A DNA stretch of 64,000 nucleotides from NCBI GenBank assembly GCA_014706295.1, contig JACSVZ010000001.1:83202237-83266236 (forward strand), read 5' to 3'. Below, piece after piece: positions 11,635 to 23,749 of the stretch (positions within the stretch are counted from its first letter, which is position 1; every line of letters begins with the position of its first letter). Source of the stretch: Lycocorax pyrrhopterus obiensis. Its lineage: Eukaryota > Chordata > Aves > Passeriformes > Paradisaeidae. The translations under genes and the position numbers were made by a program. The notes under the pieces are model-generated. The model did not search any database and had not been told where the DNA came from. It saw only the letters and a program-made list of their open reading frames with translations.

Positions 11635-12670
11635 CATAGAATCACAGAACCATAGAATGTTTTGAGTTGAAAGGGACCTTAAAATAATCTAGTTCCAACC
11701 CCTCTGCCATGAGCATTGGCACCTTCCACTAGAGCAGGTTACTAAAAGCCCCATCCAGCTTGGCCTTGAACACTTTCAGGCATGGGGTATCCACAGCTTC
11801 TCTGGGAAATGTGCACCAGTGCCTCACCACCCTCATGGTGAAGAATTTCTTCCTTAGATCTAATCTGAACATACTCTCTTTTAGTTTAAAGGGCATTCCA
11901 CCCTCTGCTATCACTACATGCCCTTGTCAAAAGTCCCTCCAGCTCTCTTAGATACCCTCTAGGTACTGGAAGATGCTGGAAGTTCTCTTCTCCAGACTGA
12001 ACAGACCCAACTCTCTCAGCCTGTCTTAACAGAAGAAGTACTCCAACCTTCTGAGCATCTTCCTGGTCTCCTCTGGACTTGCTCCAACAAGTCCATGTCC
12101 TTCTTACATTGGGGCCCCCAGAACCAGATGCAGCACTCCAGGTGGGGTCTCACCAGCGCAGAGCAGAGGGGCACAATCCCCTCCCTCACCCTGCTGGCCA
12201 CGCTGCTTTGAGTGCAGCTCAGGACATGGTTGGCTTTATGAGCTGCTGTTGCACGTTGCTGGGAGATGTTGAGCTTCTCATCAGCCAACAGCCCCAGGTG
12301 CTTCTCCCCAGGGCTGCTCTCAATACCTCCTCCACCCAGCCTGCACATGTGCTTGGGATTTCTCTGACCCAGGTGCAGGACCTTGCACTTGGCCTTCTAT
12401 TGCACTACTGAACTTCATGAGGTTCACACAGGCCCACCTCTCAAGCCTGTCCAGGTCCCTCTAGATGGCATCCCTTCCCTCCAGTGTGTTGACTGCATGA
12501 CAGAGCTTGGTGTTGTTGGCAAAGTTTCTGAGAGGGCCCTCAATCCACTGTTCATGTCAATGACAAAAACGTTAAAGAGCACCAGTCCCAATATTAATCC
12601 TAGAGGAACTCCACTTGTCACTAGTGTCCACTTGGACATCAAGACATTAAACACAACTCTCTGAGTGTGA
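11635..12670 (-). mobile_element. CR1 LINE, RT C-terminal half plus 3' UTR, antisense
   Basis: The 3' tail is at the low-coordinate end (plus-strand CATAGAATCACAGAACCATAGAATG). Moving up the minus strand there is the ORF2 C-terminal frame (about 12016-12348), with EKHLGLLADEKLNISQQ, SSVASRVREGIVPLCSALVR and WGPQCKKDMDLLEQVQRR. Then comes RT sequence WTLVTSGVPLGLILGLVLFN (frame 12424-12654). Between them a frameshift moves the RT catalytic block into another frame. There it reads FANNTKL (codons at 12503-12523), where active elements have FADDTKL, so both catalytic Asp codons are Asn (12512-12517). A stop codon follows. The copy is 5'-truncated at about 12670. It is clearly inactive. The Asp-to-Asn pair could be one or two point mutations accumulated after insertion. 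Confidence 0.95.
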
Positions 12671-14764
12671 TTTCTCCTCAGAGAAAGCTGTGTGTTTCTT
12701 GCTGTTCCAGTTCAGGAAAGGATTCTTTAATTCAAAACAAAATGATGCATTGGGTCAGTCTTCCAGGTCCAAATCCCCAACTATAATGGGCAAGTGACAC
12801 TACTATCCACTCTTAAAAAAGCACCAAATAAGCCAGCCCATACTGACTGAACAAGCACAAGGTAAACAGAGGGAGGTTTACTGGTCAGTAAGAGAGAGTT
12901 AAGAGCAAAGGATGGGAAAAAAACCCTAAGATTACAACTTGCAGCAAAGGGAAATGGGATATACACTCTGTAAGAAAAAATGTATCAATATTGGTCGGTA
13001 AAAAGACCCTCAAGTCAGTTTGAGAGTCATGTCTCTTTTATCCTTAACTAAGAAATAATTCCTCTGAGTGTCTCTTCTATTTCCAAAGTGTTCAAGAGTT
13101 CTTTTGAAACCTACCTTGGAAGGCAGCCAACAAGTCTCTGCCACTGTACAGAGGATCTGCAGCTGAATACCAATTGATTTCACTGTGTAATGCACTGAGG
13201 TTTGATCTATGCACCCAATGCAGAAGAGAAGAGAGACTCATCTCTGTGTAACTTGCTTTGATAAAGTGAACATCATGAAGTAGAAGACTGGGACTAGTTG
13301 ATACAAATTATCTTTGCCACCCTAATGGCACAACACAGACATCCTGACAGAGCTCTGGGAGACTGGGTATCTTCTGTACTCCTGATAGTTATAGTGTAGC
13401 TCAAACCAGCAAGAAATTTTGTCTTCCACAATCAGAGGGCTGCAATATATAGCAGATTGTAGAAAAGATCCCATAGAACATAGGAAACAGTGGGCTGTAG
13501 ATAAGGGACAGAGCAGAAAGTCCTTTGGCTACCTTTGCTTCTTTAGTTTATCGTGGAAATTTTCTTGTATGAACATCCAACTCATCTCCTAGTGATGCTG
13601 TCATCTAAGACATAAATGTGCCATGCTGAGACCTCTGGGCATCTTCCCCTTTTGTGAGATCAAGACTTTCTGAAAGACTTCTGTCAATTCATACAGAGCC
13701 AGGTATCACTCAGCCATTTTCAACCACAGAGCAAGAGGAAACCCAACTGAGCATTCTTTTCCCACTGTATGCTCAATTTACGTATGAGCTGCATAATGTC
13801 ACGCAGACAGGGGTTGTCTGTGAATAAAAATCCGGATGAAAAAAAGAACACAGGGAAGCAGAAGGTCGCTCTTAGGTCAACAGGCCCAGTCTGAGCTCAC
13901 AGACTTTTTGCACCTCAGTTTGGATATCTAAGCATACTATTTCTCCAGCTCAGAAGGGTACTGGAGTGAGGAGCACAGAGAAGGGTGCAGCTGGAGCAAG
14001 GTTCACATAGACAAGCCCTGTTATCCTGAGGAAGTCTTAAACAGGAGTTTGACCATTCATTAATCATCATTAGTCTTTGCCACAGATCTCATAGTCTCTC
14101 AGATTAATTTTGTTGAGTGTTCTGCTAGTATTTGCTCGAAAATCGCTAACATACTATTTTCAGTTATAGCATGGTTAAGGCACGCTGTCTTATCTGCATT
14201 TATTTAGGAGTCAACAATATCTGCTCATCCTGGAATTTGCTCAGATAATAATTATCGTTCTTGATTAGTTAAAAATCTGATACGTAACTGTCTAAATGTA
14301 AACCATCATCCATTTTGCCCATAATAAATGTAAGATGTAATAAAGAAAAGAAGTTTGCAGAAATGCACACAGACAATTTCAAAATTCAACACCAAATATC
14401 TTGCAAAAAAAAAAAAAAAGAAAGAAAGATAAGAAGCTTTACTAAATTGGAAACCTTTAAAAACAAGATGGCAGTTTCAGCAAGCAACTGACACAAGTTC
14501 CCAAGGAAAAGTAAAGAGCATTCTATCCTATTCTAGATCACGTACAGAAATTCATAAAGTGAGACTCATATTCATGCAACCCCAAGAGTTTCCCTGCTCT
14601 TCATCATTTCATTATGCCAGAGTGTTAGGGCATTTTATGGAAAGTGACTGGCTGACCTGTGCTTTCCTTTGGGTTTATCAGCAAATAAGATTTCTTCTTC
14701 TTTTTGAGGTTGCCTGAGGTGCTTCCTAAGTCACGCAGGGGTTTCCCAGTGGCTCATCTCGAAT
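12671..14764. other. Unique sequence, no gene recognised
   Basis: No gene or interspersed repeat is recognised. An A15 run at 14405-14419 is followed by GAAAGAAAGATAAG. Two AATAAA words lie near 14322-14345, upstream of the A-run, but the intervening sequence shows no coding similarity, so I do not call a processed pseudogene. Confidence 0.55.
14405..14432. repeat. Poly-A run with GAAA repeats
   Basis: Fifteen A residues are followed by G(AAAG)-like units. It could be a decayed retroposon tail or a simple A-rich microsatellite. No retroposed body is recognisable next to it. Confidence 0.85.
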
Positions 14765-16675
14765 CCCAGGCAATATTGTCCTGGAGAAAAGAATGGTGGA
14801 GGGCAGGTTCATATTGAAGCCTTTTCCAAGCTCAAGGGTTCAACCCAACATCCAAAAACCTAAGCAAAAATGTAATATGAGGCCTGCATGCATGAACAAG
14901 GAGCTTCTGACTAAACTTAAACATAGAAAGGAAACATACAAGCAGGGTCAGGTCAACCAGGAGTAATACACAGATACTGCTCAAAGCCACAGGTAAGGAT
15001 TGAGAAAAGACAAAGCCTACCTGGAGCTGAATCTAGCAAGGGACAAGAAGAAGAACAAGCAAAGTTTCTACAGCTCTATCAACAGCAGAAGAAGGACTAC
15101 GGAAAATGTGTGCCCAGAGCTGAATGAGCTGGGGAACTTGGTGAAAAAGGGAAAAGTACTTCTGAATGCTTTCTTGGCTTCAGTATTTACTGGTAGAAGT
15201 GGCCTTTGGGAATCTCAGACCCTGAGAGCAGACAAAAATTCTAGATAAGGCAAGACCCTCGATGGAGGGAAAACAGGTCAGGTAACATTTAAACTGGACA
15301 TACATAAGTCCATGGAAACTGATAGTAGCTGAGAAGCTGTTTGATGACATTGTGAGGCTACTCTTGCCACGGTAGCCAGGGCAACTGGGGGAATTTCCTA
15401 AGGACTGACAGAAAGCAGATGGCACTCCTATCTTCAAGAATAGCAACAAGGAGATGCCAGAGAAGTATGGTCAGCCTCAGCTTGATCCTTGGGCAGGTGA
15501 TGGAGCATTTCCAAATTTGTTAAGCACAAGTCGGTGACTGTGAGTTGTCAGCATGGATTCGTGAAGGGAAAATCATGCCTGACCAAAGACAGCTTTCCAT
15601 AAGAAGATGAGTATCTTAGTGGATAAGTGGAGAGCAGTGTATGTTCTTCATTTTGATTCTTCCAAAGAAAAGTCTCCCATATCTTAGTCACAAGCAGATG
15701 GTGAATAGGCTAGGCAAACGGATAGCAAGGTGGGCAGAAAGCTGTTATCAAGTGCCAGGCTGAAAAGGTTACGGTCATCAGGACAATGTCCAGCTGGAGG
15801 CCACACATATCCAGTACTGGAGCCAAAACTGCTCACCATCTTCAGGAAAGATCCAGAAAATGGAACAGACTGCATCCTCAGCAGATTTTTAGGGGATTCA
15901 AAAATGGAAGGAGTGTTTGATGCACTGGAAGGTTGTGCTGCCATACAGAGAGACTTCAACAAGCTGGAGAAATGAGCCAACAGGTAACAGGTTGAAATGC
16001 AGCTTTGCAGAGGCAAGATGTTGAATACGAGCCAGAATTGGGCAGTTGTGGCAAAGAAGATCCATAGCATAACGTGATGCTTTAGGTAGACCATTGCCAG
16101 AAGGTCAAGGGAGGGGATCCTGCCCTGCTACTCAGCACTGGTGAAACATGTGGAGTGCTGGATCCAAAGCTGGGCTTCTCAACACAAGAAAGGCCTACTG
16201 GAGCAAGTCTAGTAAAAGTCTACAAAAATTATTCACAAATTGGAGCACCTGCCATACAAGGAGAGGTCAAGAGAGATGGGACTGTTCAGCCTGTAAAACA
16301 GAAGGCTCTGGGGCATCTTTTCAGTGTGTATAAATACCTGATGGAGTGGAATAATGAAGATACAGTCAAACTCTTCTCAGTGATGATCAGTTACAGAACA
16401 AGAGGCAATGGGTACAAATTAAAGATGAAGAAAATTCAATCTAAGCATTAAAAAAACCCTTTTCTTTTTCTTTTTTACTTTGAGGAGAGTCAAACACTAG
16501 TGCATGTTTCCCAGACAGTCTGTGTTTGAATACTTTGGAAATAGTCCGATTCTTACTGTACATGACTCTGGCCAACCTGCTCTGGTTGACCTTACTTTGA
16601 GCAGAGGGTAGGACTAGACTATGCGCAGAAGTCCCTTCCTACATTAGCGATTTTGTAGCTCTGTAATGCTGTATG
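14765..16675 (+). mobile_element. CR1 LINE, longest copy (about 1.9 kb), decayed
   Basis: The plus-strand order matches CR1 ORF2. First comes the region upstream of RT (MNKEL-like near 14890, then LRKDKAYLELNLARDKKKNKQ and NSRRRTTENVCPELNELGNL at 15000-15140). A KVLLNAFLASVFTG segment ends near 15190. RT pieces follow near 15480-15665, with QHGFVKGKSCLT-like and 'VDKWRAVYVLHFDSS'-like remnants. Then comes the catalytic-block region at 15880-15975, which reads FLGDSKMEG (FLGD codons 15886-15897) where active copies have FADD, followed by EGCAAIQRDFNKLEK. The C-terminus follows (VYKYLMEW, RTRGNGYKLK at about 16330-16435), and then the 3' UTR (GGCCAACCTGCTCTGGTTGACC at about 16571-16592, to a degraded tail near 16675). 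Frameshifts and stops break the protein in many places. The intact 5' end and ORF1 are absent. Deletions remove part of the RT core. Confidence 0.93.
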
Positions 16676-18144
16676 AAGTCATATTCTCACCACCAGTTTT
16701 TCAAGGCATTACATGGCTATCTCTAACAACTTAAGGACAGGCAGTTTTCATAAGTACCTGTACAATACAAAACCTGTTGTGCCCTTGGAAAGAACCAGGC
16801 TCACATTTCCCCAGAGAGAGGAGGGAACTGAACCCAGATTTTCCACATCCTCTGTGGTTTCCTAACAGATGGGCCAGAAGGTTAGTGCCAATGAAGGAAA
16901 TGGAACATAACAGAGTTTATTCCCAAGCCTATTTCCGGGTGCTTACGTTAAGAGCTTGTGTCCTTCTAAGTGGAAAGAGCTGGACTCTGGAGGGTGATGG
17001 AGAACAATGGGAAATAAACTGTTGCTCTGCATTGCCCTCTGAACAAAAGTGCATTTTTAAGAATAGTTCTGCTCCAGCCCCAGCAGTACGTGAGGTACTC
17101 TAATGAGGTTTTCCAAGAGCTATTGTTTCTGCTAAGCTTCATGTCCTACATTTGCATATCCTGGCAGTTACAATGCCTTGAAAATTAAGAAATAAAAAGT
17201 ACTGCCCTTTGCAAATCTTAAATCTAGCTACACACAAACAGCTTTCAGCCTGCAGATCACAGCACCTTCATGGACAGGAATAGCCAAAGACAGGTAGCAC
17301 CCTGATCATTTAGAGGAGAGGCAAATCTGATGGGCTGCAAGGAAGAATCAGCTTGATGGGCTTTTGGGTGCTGTTGAGTTGATAGATGACAAACTGACTC
17401 TACAGCAGAGGCACTAAGGGAGGTGGATTAAGGAAAAGAGGGAGGAAAGTCTGCAGCATAGACTGTAACCATATTGGTGACTATGCAAAAAAATGTTGGT
17501 AGAGATTTCTATAACCTTTTTCTCTTCTCTGACCATAGAAGGTAGAGGAAGGGCAAAAGGAAATGAATACTTCAGTTATAAATAAAAACAGAAAGGTAGC
17601 ATGAAGATTACATTACTCCAATGTAAAATTAAATTATCTACCCTGCTCTTACTGAATAGGGTGTTCTAATACAGAGCCCTGACTCAGATTTTAAAAGCAG
17701 CATGTACCAAAAAAAAAAGGAAATAGCAGTCAATGATTTTACAAGGTCATTATAAAAAGACTTGGAAATACGATTAAGCTCCAAATGAAAACAAAGAAGT
17801 AATTTAGAAGATTGCTTTTGTTTCTTGTTGTTCTTTTAAATGCATGCCATTGAGAAACCTCATCATGCACTGGCAGTGTTATAAAGGTGATAAGCAGGCC
17901 AGATGGATTCAGGTTACACTGAGGCTTCTGCTGAATTTCACAGGTGCCTGTGAGTAATTCCTTCACTTTCCACAAACCTAGTAACACTTTACCTAAGCTT
18001 CATATGCACTTTTGAGCACTGTTTTTCCAAAAGAATTTGGATGAGCTGAAGAGATTTTAAAAGAGCTCAGTGAGAATGATCAGTCGGATTGGTCAGTTGT
18101 CGTCAAACATATGTGAATGAACTACAGATCAGTTGAATTGTTGA
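16676..18144. other. Unique sequence, no gene recognised
   Basis: A 108-codon frame at 16777-17103 has no recognisable domain or convincing splice boundaries. An octamer-like ATTTGCATA lies near 17150. Nothing else is supported. Confidence 0.5.
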
Positions 18145-18400
18145 ATTATAGAATGAATCGTAGAATGATTTGAATCAGAAGGGACCTTAAAGATCATCTG
18201 GTTACAGCCCACTATGGCATGGGCAGGGGCACCTTCAACTAGACCAGGCTGCTCAAAACCCCATCCAACCCATCCTCAAACACTGCCAGAGATGGGGCAG
18301 ACTCAATTTCTCTAAGCAACCTGTTACACTATTCTCATGGTAGAGAATTTTTTCCTAATATCTAATCTAAATCTACACTCTTTCAGTTTAAGCCTTTCTT
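18145..18400 (-). mobile_element. CR1 LINE 3' end, antisense
   Basis: The plus strand reads TTATAGAATGAATCGTAGAATG, then AGAAGGGACCTTAAAGATCATCTGG. It continues through CCATCCAACCCATCCTCAAACACTGCCAGAGATGGGG and GGTAGAGAATTTTTTCCTAAT, which is the complement of the CR1 ORF2 end and 3' UTR. The copy keeps only about 255 bp and is moderately diverged. No frame survives. Confidence 0.9.
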
Positions 18401-21400
18401 AGATGATCTAAGTCTTCATATCCCTGTGGATATAACAAAACAATTCTTTTTTCCCCTTCCCCTGCAGGCATTTTCACATGCTACAAAATTTAAAAGTAGT
18501 GTTTAGTTCACAGTCCGGAGAGAAAGCTTCAAAATGCAATTCTGTAAACTAAACCTTAATTTCCTTGTAAGATCTTATTCTACATGTTATCTGTATATGA
18601 ACCCTGAAAGTAGTCTGATGTTCATTGCTGCTACACCAAGCACCTGATACCAACTGAGTCAGCTTGATGCCACCAAATCCAGTGAACTCAGATAATATAA
18701 ACAGGAAATATTTTTCTATTTTAAATTATGATACGGAAGTTATTCAGATTGTTTTATCCAGTTCTTTGGCAGCATATTTTGGTCTTTTCCACCTCATCTT
18801 AATGCATCAAGATTTATATGACTACAAGGAGATTTAAGCTGTTACCAGACCCACAAGACAAATGTTCATTAAGCTGTGGAAGCTTTAAGGCATGGCTATC
18901 TTCCATGGACAAAAATGTAACAGGATGATGAATTATCCTGCTTAGGGGTTTGTGTTTGTTTTCCCAATGAATGCACTTTAAATTGCTGGTAGGAGAAGGA
19001 TTTGCTGAAACAGATGGGTGACATTAACACAACAGAGTACAACCGTCACTGGTGGAAATTTTTGTCTTTAACTTTGTGCTCTCTTCCTGAATATATGTAT
19101 AGGGGTTTTTTTTCCTCTTTAAGTAGCTGGCAGTTTTAACTCAAATAAGTGTTGTATTAAATAAATATTTTGAAAAGTTGCAGAGAAGTAACCTTAAGAA
19201 ATTGTTACAGTAGCTTTGGTTTTACCTTCACTGCATTAAAAGTTTGCCATGGCATCATTTTCCCTATGTAAGATTTAAATTAACTTTACACCACAAAGTG
19301 GAAAGGCTCTGCATTTTCAGGAACAAACCAGGTTTTTTGTTCACTTTTTCCAACTAGATAATTAAATTTTTTTTTTTTATTAATTCCCCTTCCCCTTCTT
19401 ACAATCCCTTCATTGCCTATGTTGGACACAGTTCATTTTCATTTCTCAGCCAGACCCTGGCCTGATGCCTCAAGTGTAGTCCCTCAGGCAACTCACTTGC
19501 ATCCTCAAAGTGCCTCCCAATATTCCACACAGGTTCACACTAAGAAAATGTGAAGCAACTTCTGTCTCATTAAAAAGGCTGCTGTAAATTATAATGATGA
19601 AATTATTGTAACACAAAATCCCATAATTATAAAATTGCGTGGTGTGTCTATTGAAGAATACCTGAAACCTTAAAAAATTGTCTTCTCACCAGAAACGCTC
19701 TTTATGACCTGCCACCAGCTGGGTGTCTTTAGCAAACTGCTTTTAAGTCCCTCTGTCTCTTTCTTGCCTGAGTTATTTGAACTATACTCTCCTGATAGGA
19801 AAGGTTGTCTCCTACTGTGCTATTTTTCTAGTGAGACAGCCACCTCTATGTGCCACTAGGTTGAACTCTGTATTCACCTGCTCCTTGTCAAGGCACAGAC
19901 TACATGTTGAACTGTTGCAGCACTGAAACAGGCTCCTTGGTCACCGTACCACAGGCATTCATAAAAACAAACAGAGGCTGAACTGTCCCCCACAGGGTTT
20001 GTGCTTTATGTCTCTATGCATCATTTTGGCTAAACTGTTGACTGGAAAACATCGCTGAGCCTCCAAGATTCCCTTGACAAGCTGTTTAAAAAATAAACTA
20101 ACTAGAATTCATGATCTTTTCTCTCAGTGCAAAGCTCTTCACTTTAAAATACAGCCTACAAAACAATATTAGAGGTTTGGGTTTTTTTCAGGTGAGATGT
20201 CCAACCAGCTGGGAGATGCGAATTTATTTGATTGGAAGAGTTTGCATCCACCACGTACTACACTCAGGTGCAAGCCTGAGTGCAGGTCATCTTTAGGATC
20301 ATATTTTAAAAGTGCTTGAATTTGACTCAGAATTTGGACAGCTGTAGCTTTGATAGAATCCAGGAAAACATCCTGTAGTTTACCTAGCAAGAGCTAGAGT
20401 CCATGCCGTGGCTTGTGGCTGTATTAACCCCTATTCTCCATCCCACCTTTTGTTACTCCTTTAAATTGAAAAACACACTCAGCTTCAATTGCCCAGTGGA
20501 GAAAGACCTGATGAGGATGTTACTTCAAGAAGAAAGTGACCCCAAGAAGGTCTCTCCATTCTTGAATGGGGGAAGAAGGGGACCTCATAGCTCAAAGAAT
20601 TTCTTTACAGAATTTCACTCCTGCAGTATAGTAGGTGTGCTGGTAGACAATATTTCAAAAGGCAGTTAGGCTAACAGCATTCAAAGGCTCCTTTCACTAA
20701 ACTTAGCAGAATTTGTCTCAAGATTTGATTAGAAAGAAGGATAAATAGACCTTCTGCCCCTCATCATATCAATATGAGAATCACAACACTCTCCATTCCT
20801 GTTTGTGGGTAGAGTTTGCCCTTACACTCGGTCATAAGTTTAACTATTTGCAATTAATTAGTTAATTCTTACATGAGAGAAAAAAGAAGACAAGCAGTGC
20901 CATGTATTTGGAAAGAAAGGATTTGGATTTTTATAGTTCCCAGGTAGCTTGAGTCTTAACCAGAGCAGAAGGAAATTGCTTATGGTTTCAAAGTCTGAAC
21001 GGACCTTTAAATAAGATCAAAACAAGAAGATACTTTTATTTAACTTCCTCTGTTGTTTCCTAACAGTAGCATTTTCAAAAGGACCTATTTTTTTCATCAG
21101 CTCCAAGAACACTGGAAACTCATTCACATTTCTTCTGCTCTTCAGTCATAGTATAGCATTTCCAGTATTACAGAATGCCTTCTATTAAGGCCTTTCTTGC
21201 CTTTTAGATCACTATTGCAAAAAAATAATGTCAGGATGAATTTTTCCAAATCAAAAGCTGTTGCCGTGTCCTTAGAGCCACAAAAAGAAGGCTTGGATAT
21301 CATATGCCACAATTGCAGTGTCAACTCCCAAACTGCAAGGAATCTTGTAACAAAGAAAAAGGGGTGCTCTTAACCCCAGAAATCCCATATGTGGGTGAGA

Positions 21401-21929
21401 AGCATTCTCCAAATGATCTGTAAGGCTCTCAATTCCTCCCTGCTTCTGGGTGATAGAAAACATGGGCACTGCTACATATACACAAAAGAAAACCTAGTCT
21501 ATTCCAGCAAGGAAGAGAAAATACAAATCTGCAAAATACAGACAGACAAGGAAACAAAGGTAAATGAGAAACTTTATGAGGCACCTGCCCCTTGTTAAGG
21601 TGTTCTTCAGATGGCTGGATGGAGAAAGTTCTGCTCACCAACAACCCTTGTGTATATAGCTCCCTGAAAGAGGCCAGGGAGGGTGGCCAGTGACCACAGA
21701 TGGGATTACTCACCTGTTTCACAGAGCATTTCTCTGTCCTATATGTATGTCTTTTTTAAGGTCCTACTTTCTTTTAATCAGCTGTGTCCCTGGGATATTG
21801 GAAGCTATAGTAGGTACATTGATAAAACTTAATGGAGACTTGCCTTCCTTTCCCCTCCCAGTTAAATCCAGTAGTAAACCTCTCCTGTATATCCAGGCTG
21901 CTAATCCAATCCTTTGCCTGGACTGGACA
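18401..21929. other. Unique sequence with an X-box-like word and a hairpin
   Basis: No gene is recognised. An X-box-like TTTGCCATGGCATC occurs at 19243-19256. A perfect 8-bp stem with a 6-nt loop, CACTCAGG/CCTGAGTG, lies at 20261-20282. Pyrimidine and A/T runs occur near 19110 and 19369-19380. The frames here are short, overlapping and featureless. Confidence 0.5.
20261..20282. repeat. 8-bp perfect inverted repeat (hairpin)
   Basis: CACTCAGG, loop TGCAAG, then CCTGAGTG. The stem does not extend further, so it is too short for a microRNA precursor. It is recorded as DNA structure only. Confidence 0.8.
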
Positions 21930-22274
21930 GCTGTGTAACTGACTTGGGAAGACAAATGTCATAATTCTCAATGTTCCCCCCTCTCCTTTTATTCTTTCAT
22001 CCCCTCTATATGCTGAGCATGATGCCACATGGTACAGAGTATCCCTGTGGTCAGCTGGGGTCAGCTGCGTTCCCTCCCAACTCCTTGTGCACCTTCAGCC
22101 TTCTCACTGGTGGAGTGGGGTGAGGAGCAGAAAGGCTTTATCTCCTTGTAAGAACTGCTCAGCAATAATGTAAACATCCCTGTGTTATCAACACTGTTTC
22201 CGACAAAACCAAATCATAGCTGCATGCAGCTACTATGGAAAAAAAAATAACACTATCCCAGCCAAACTAGCACA
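21930..22274 (-). mobile_element. Endogenous retrovirus LTR fragment (U3 part), antisense
   Basis: On the minus strand this starts at 22274 with TGTGCTAGTTTGGCTGGGATAG, the start of a very common avian LTR family. It runs through the complement of TGTGTTATCAACACTGTTTCC (about 22181) and of GGTGGAGTGGGGTGAGGAGCAG (about 22109-22130), to a TATA-like CATATAGAG (22005-22012). It then passes GTCTTCCCAAGTCAGTTAC near 21930-21950, after which similarity stops. So it is the 5' (promoter-bearing) part of an LTR, with the rest lost. I recognise the family from bird genomes, where such LTRs are usually assigned to ERVL-like groups, but the class is less sure than the LTR call. No retroviral gene is adjacent, so it is a solo or truncated LTR. 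Confidence 0.85.
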
Positions 22275-23589
22275 CCAACTAACACTTTTTCCTTAAGTTT
22301 GCCATATATATAGATATCTTCTCTAGTACTCAGGCATAGGAATGTGGTGAAATGCACACATACTTCCTAACAGCTAGGTAAACTTAAGGTCTTTTGTTCT
22401 TCTGGCTTGTCTCTAAGAACCATAAGACAGAAGCCAGACAATGTTTCTACATCTCTAAGACAAATAGAGTTTTGGAGATCATCTCCTGAAATCAACCTTA
22501 TCCTTTAAATCTACTTACAAAAGCAAAGAGAACAAGATTTCTCATGGCAAGACACACTGAATTTACAGTGTCCAGCAACTTGAATAAAGAAAAACAGTTG
22601 TGTCCTAATTCTAGTCTCTTTACTAGACTAAGCCCTGAAAATTCCATGAGAAAATGCTACCAAATGTCTGTGGGGTTTTTAGCCTTACCCTGGTCACTGC
22701 AGGCTGTTTCAAAGTAGCACATGTTAAAAACTGCAGATAGGGAATGGAGGATTAGATCTTCCCTCAGCTCATTCTCACTGAGATGTCCTGGACAGGCAAG
22801 TAAAAAGAAATGAGCAGTTTCAGACAGGTAGAGCTTCAAATCCATTGAAGATGGTACACCAGTCATCAGTACCTGGCACTGGTTCAGTCTTTCAAGTTTC
22901 TTCACTGTCTCCCCTCAAAATGAAAGAAAAAAACTTCCCATGACTCACTGGGCTACTACTTCTGGATGTGAGGGTTTCTTTGTATATGCCAAGCCTGACC
23001 TGAGAGCTAGTGCAAGTAGAACGGTTACTTTGCATCGTTTGGGATTTTGGGCTGTCACTTGTAGCTCACTTTTTTCAGTCACAGAAGCTGGCCTCAGGTT
23101 GATGACAGAACAGGTTTCCTGGACACCTTCTATATTTCTTGGATATATATGTATATAAAATATCATCTATTTCTCTTCCTTACAGAAACATGAAATGCCT
23201 GTTTTTGTTACTAAAGGGTTCTGGTAGGCTTTAATCCATTAAAACGAACATTGGACTTCACACGAGAGCATTCCGTGTCCCACAGGTGGTCCATGGTGCA
23301 TTGCACCAATGGTACTGGCAGAGCCATAGCTTTGACATTGGCTATTGGAGTAGTCACATTTTTGCCAGTCCATTTAGCTGGTCCTTCTGCCACTTGCTCT
23401 CACCCTTGCCTCTTCCAGGCATAAAGCACTAAGACAACCATTTTTCATCTCAAGTCAAAACTCATTCCCTGAAGTAGAAAATGCAAAGACTCTTTCCTAG
23501 ACTGAGGGTCTGGAAAATTGTAGAATTTCAGTTTGTCACTAAGTATCTTTGTAGAAACTTTGATCAAGTGCTGTTATCAGTCACTTTTT
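22275..23589. other. Unique sequence, no gene recognised
   Basis: There is no recognised gene. A TATATATAGATATC run sits near 22306-22318 and a GGATATATATGTATATAAAATATC run near 23140-23163. A 61-codon minus frame at 23211-23393 has an unremarkable composition and no family match I can name. Confidence 0.5.
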
Positions 23590-23749
23590 AGAATCAGAGT
23601 CATAGAATGGTTTGGGGTGGAAAGACCTTAAAGATCATCTAGTTCCAAACCTCTTGCCATAGGCAGGAAGGCCACTCACTAGATCAGGTTGCTCAGGGCC
23701 CCATCCAGCCTGGCCTTGAACACTTCCAGAGATGGGGCATCCAAAACCA
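23590..23749 (-). mobile_element. CR1 LINE 3' end, antisense
   Basis: The plus strand has AGAATCAGAGTCATAGAATGG, then TTAAAGATCATCTAGTTCC, and runs to CCATCCAGCCTGGCCTTGAACACTTCCAGAGATGGGGCATCC. It is the complement of the CR1 tail and last ORF2 codons. Only 160 bp remain. The sequence is close to the family pattern apart from small deletions, so it looks younger than the copies at 5.6 kb or 24.9 kb. Confidence 0.93.

Noticed and set aside
14322..14419. AATAAA words followed by A15 as a retroposed 3' UTR
   Set aside because: The spacing is too long and no gene body is recognisable upstream.
15000..15248. Lys-rich frame as a small gene
   Set aside because: It is the segment of CR1 ORF2 upstream of the RT domain, inside a 1.9-kb decayed CR1.
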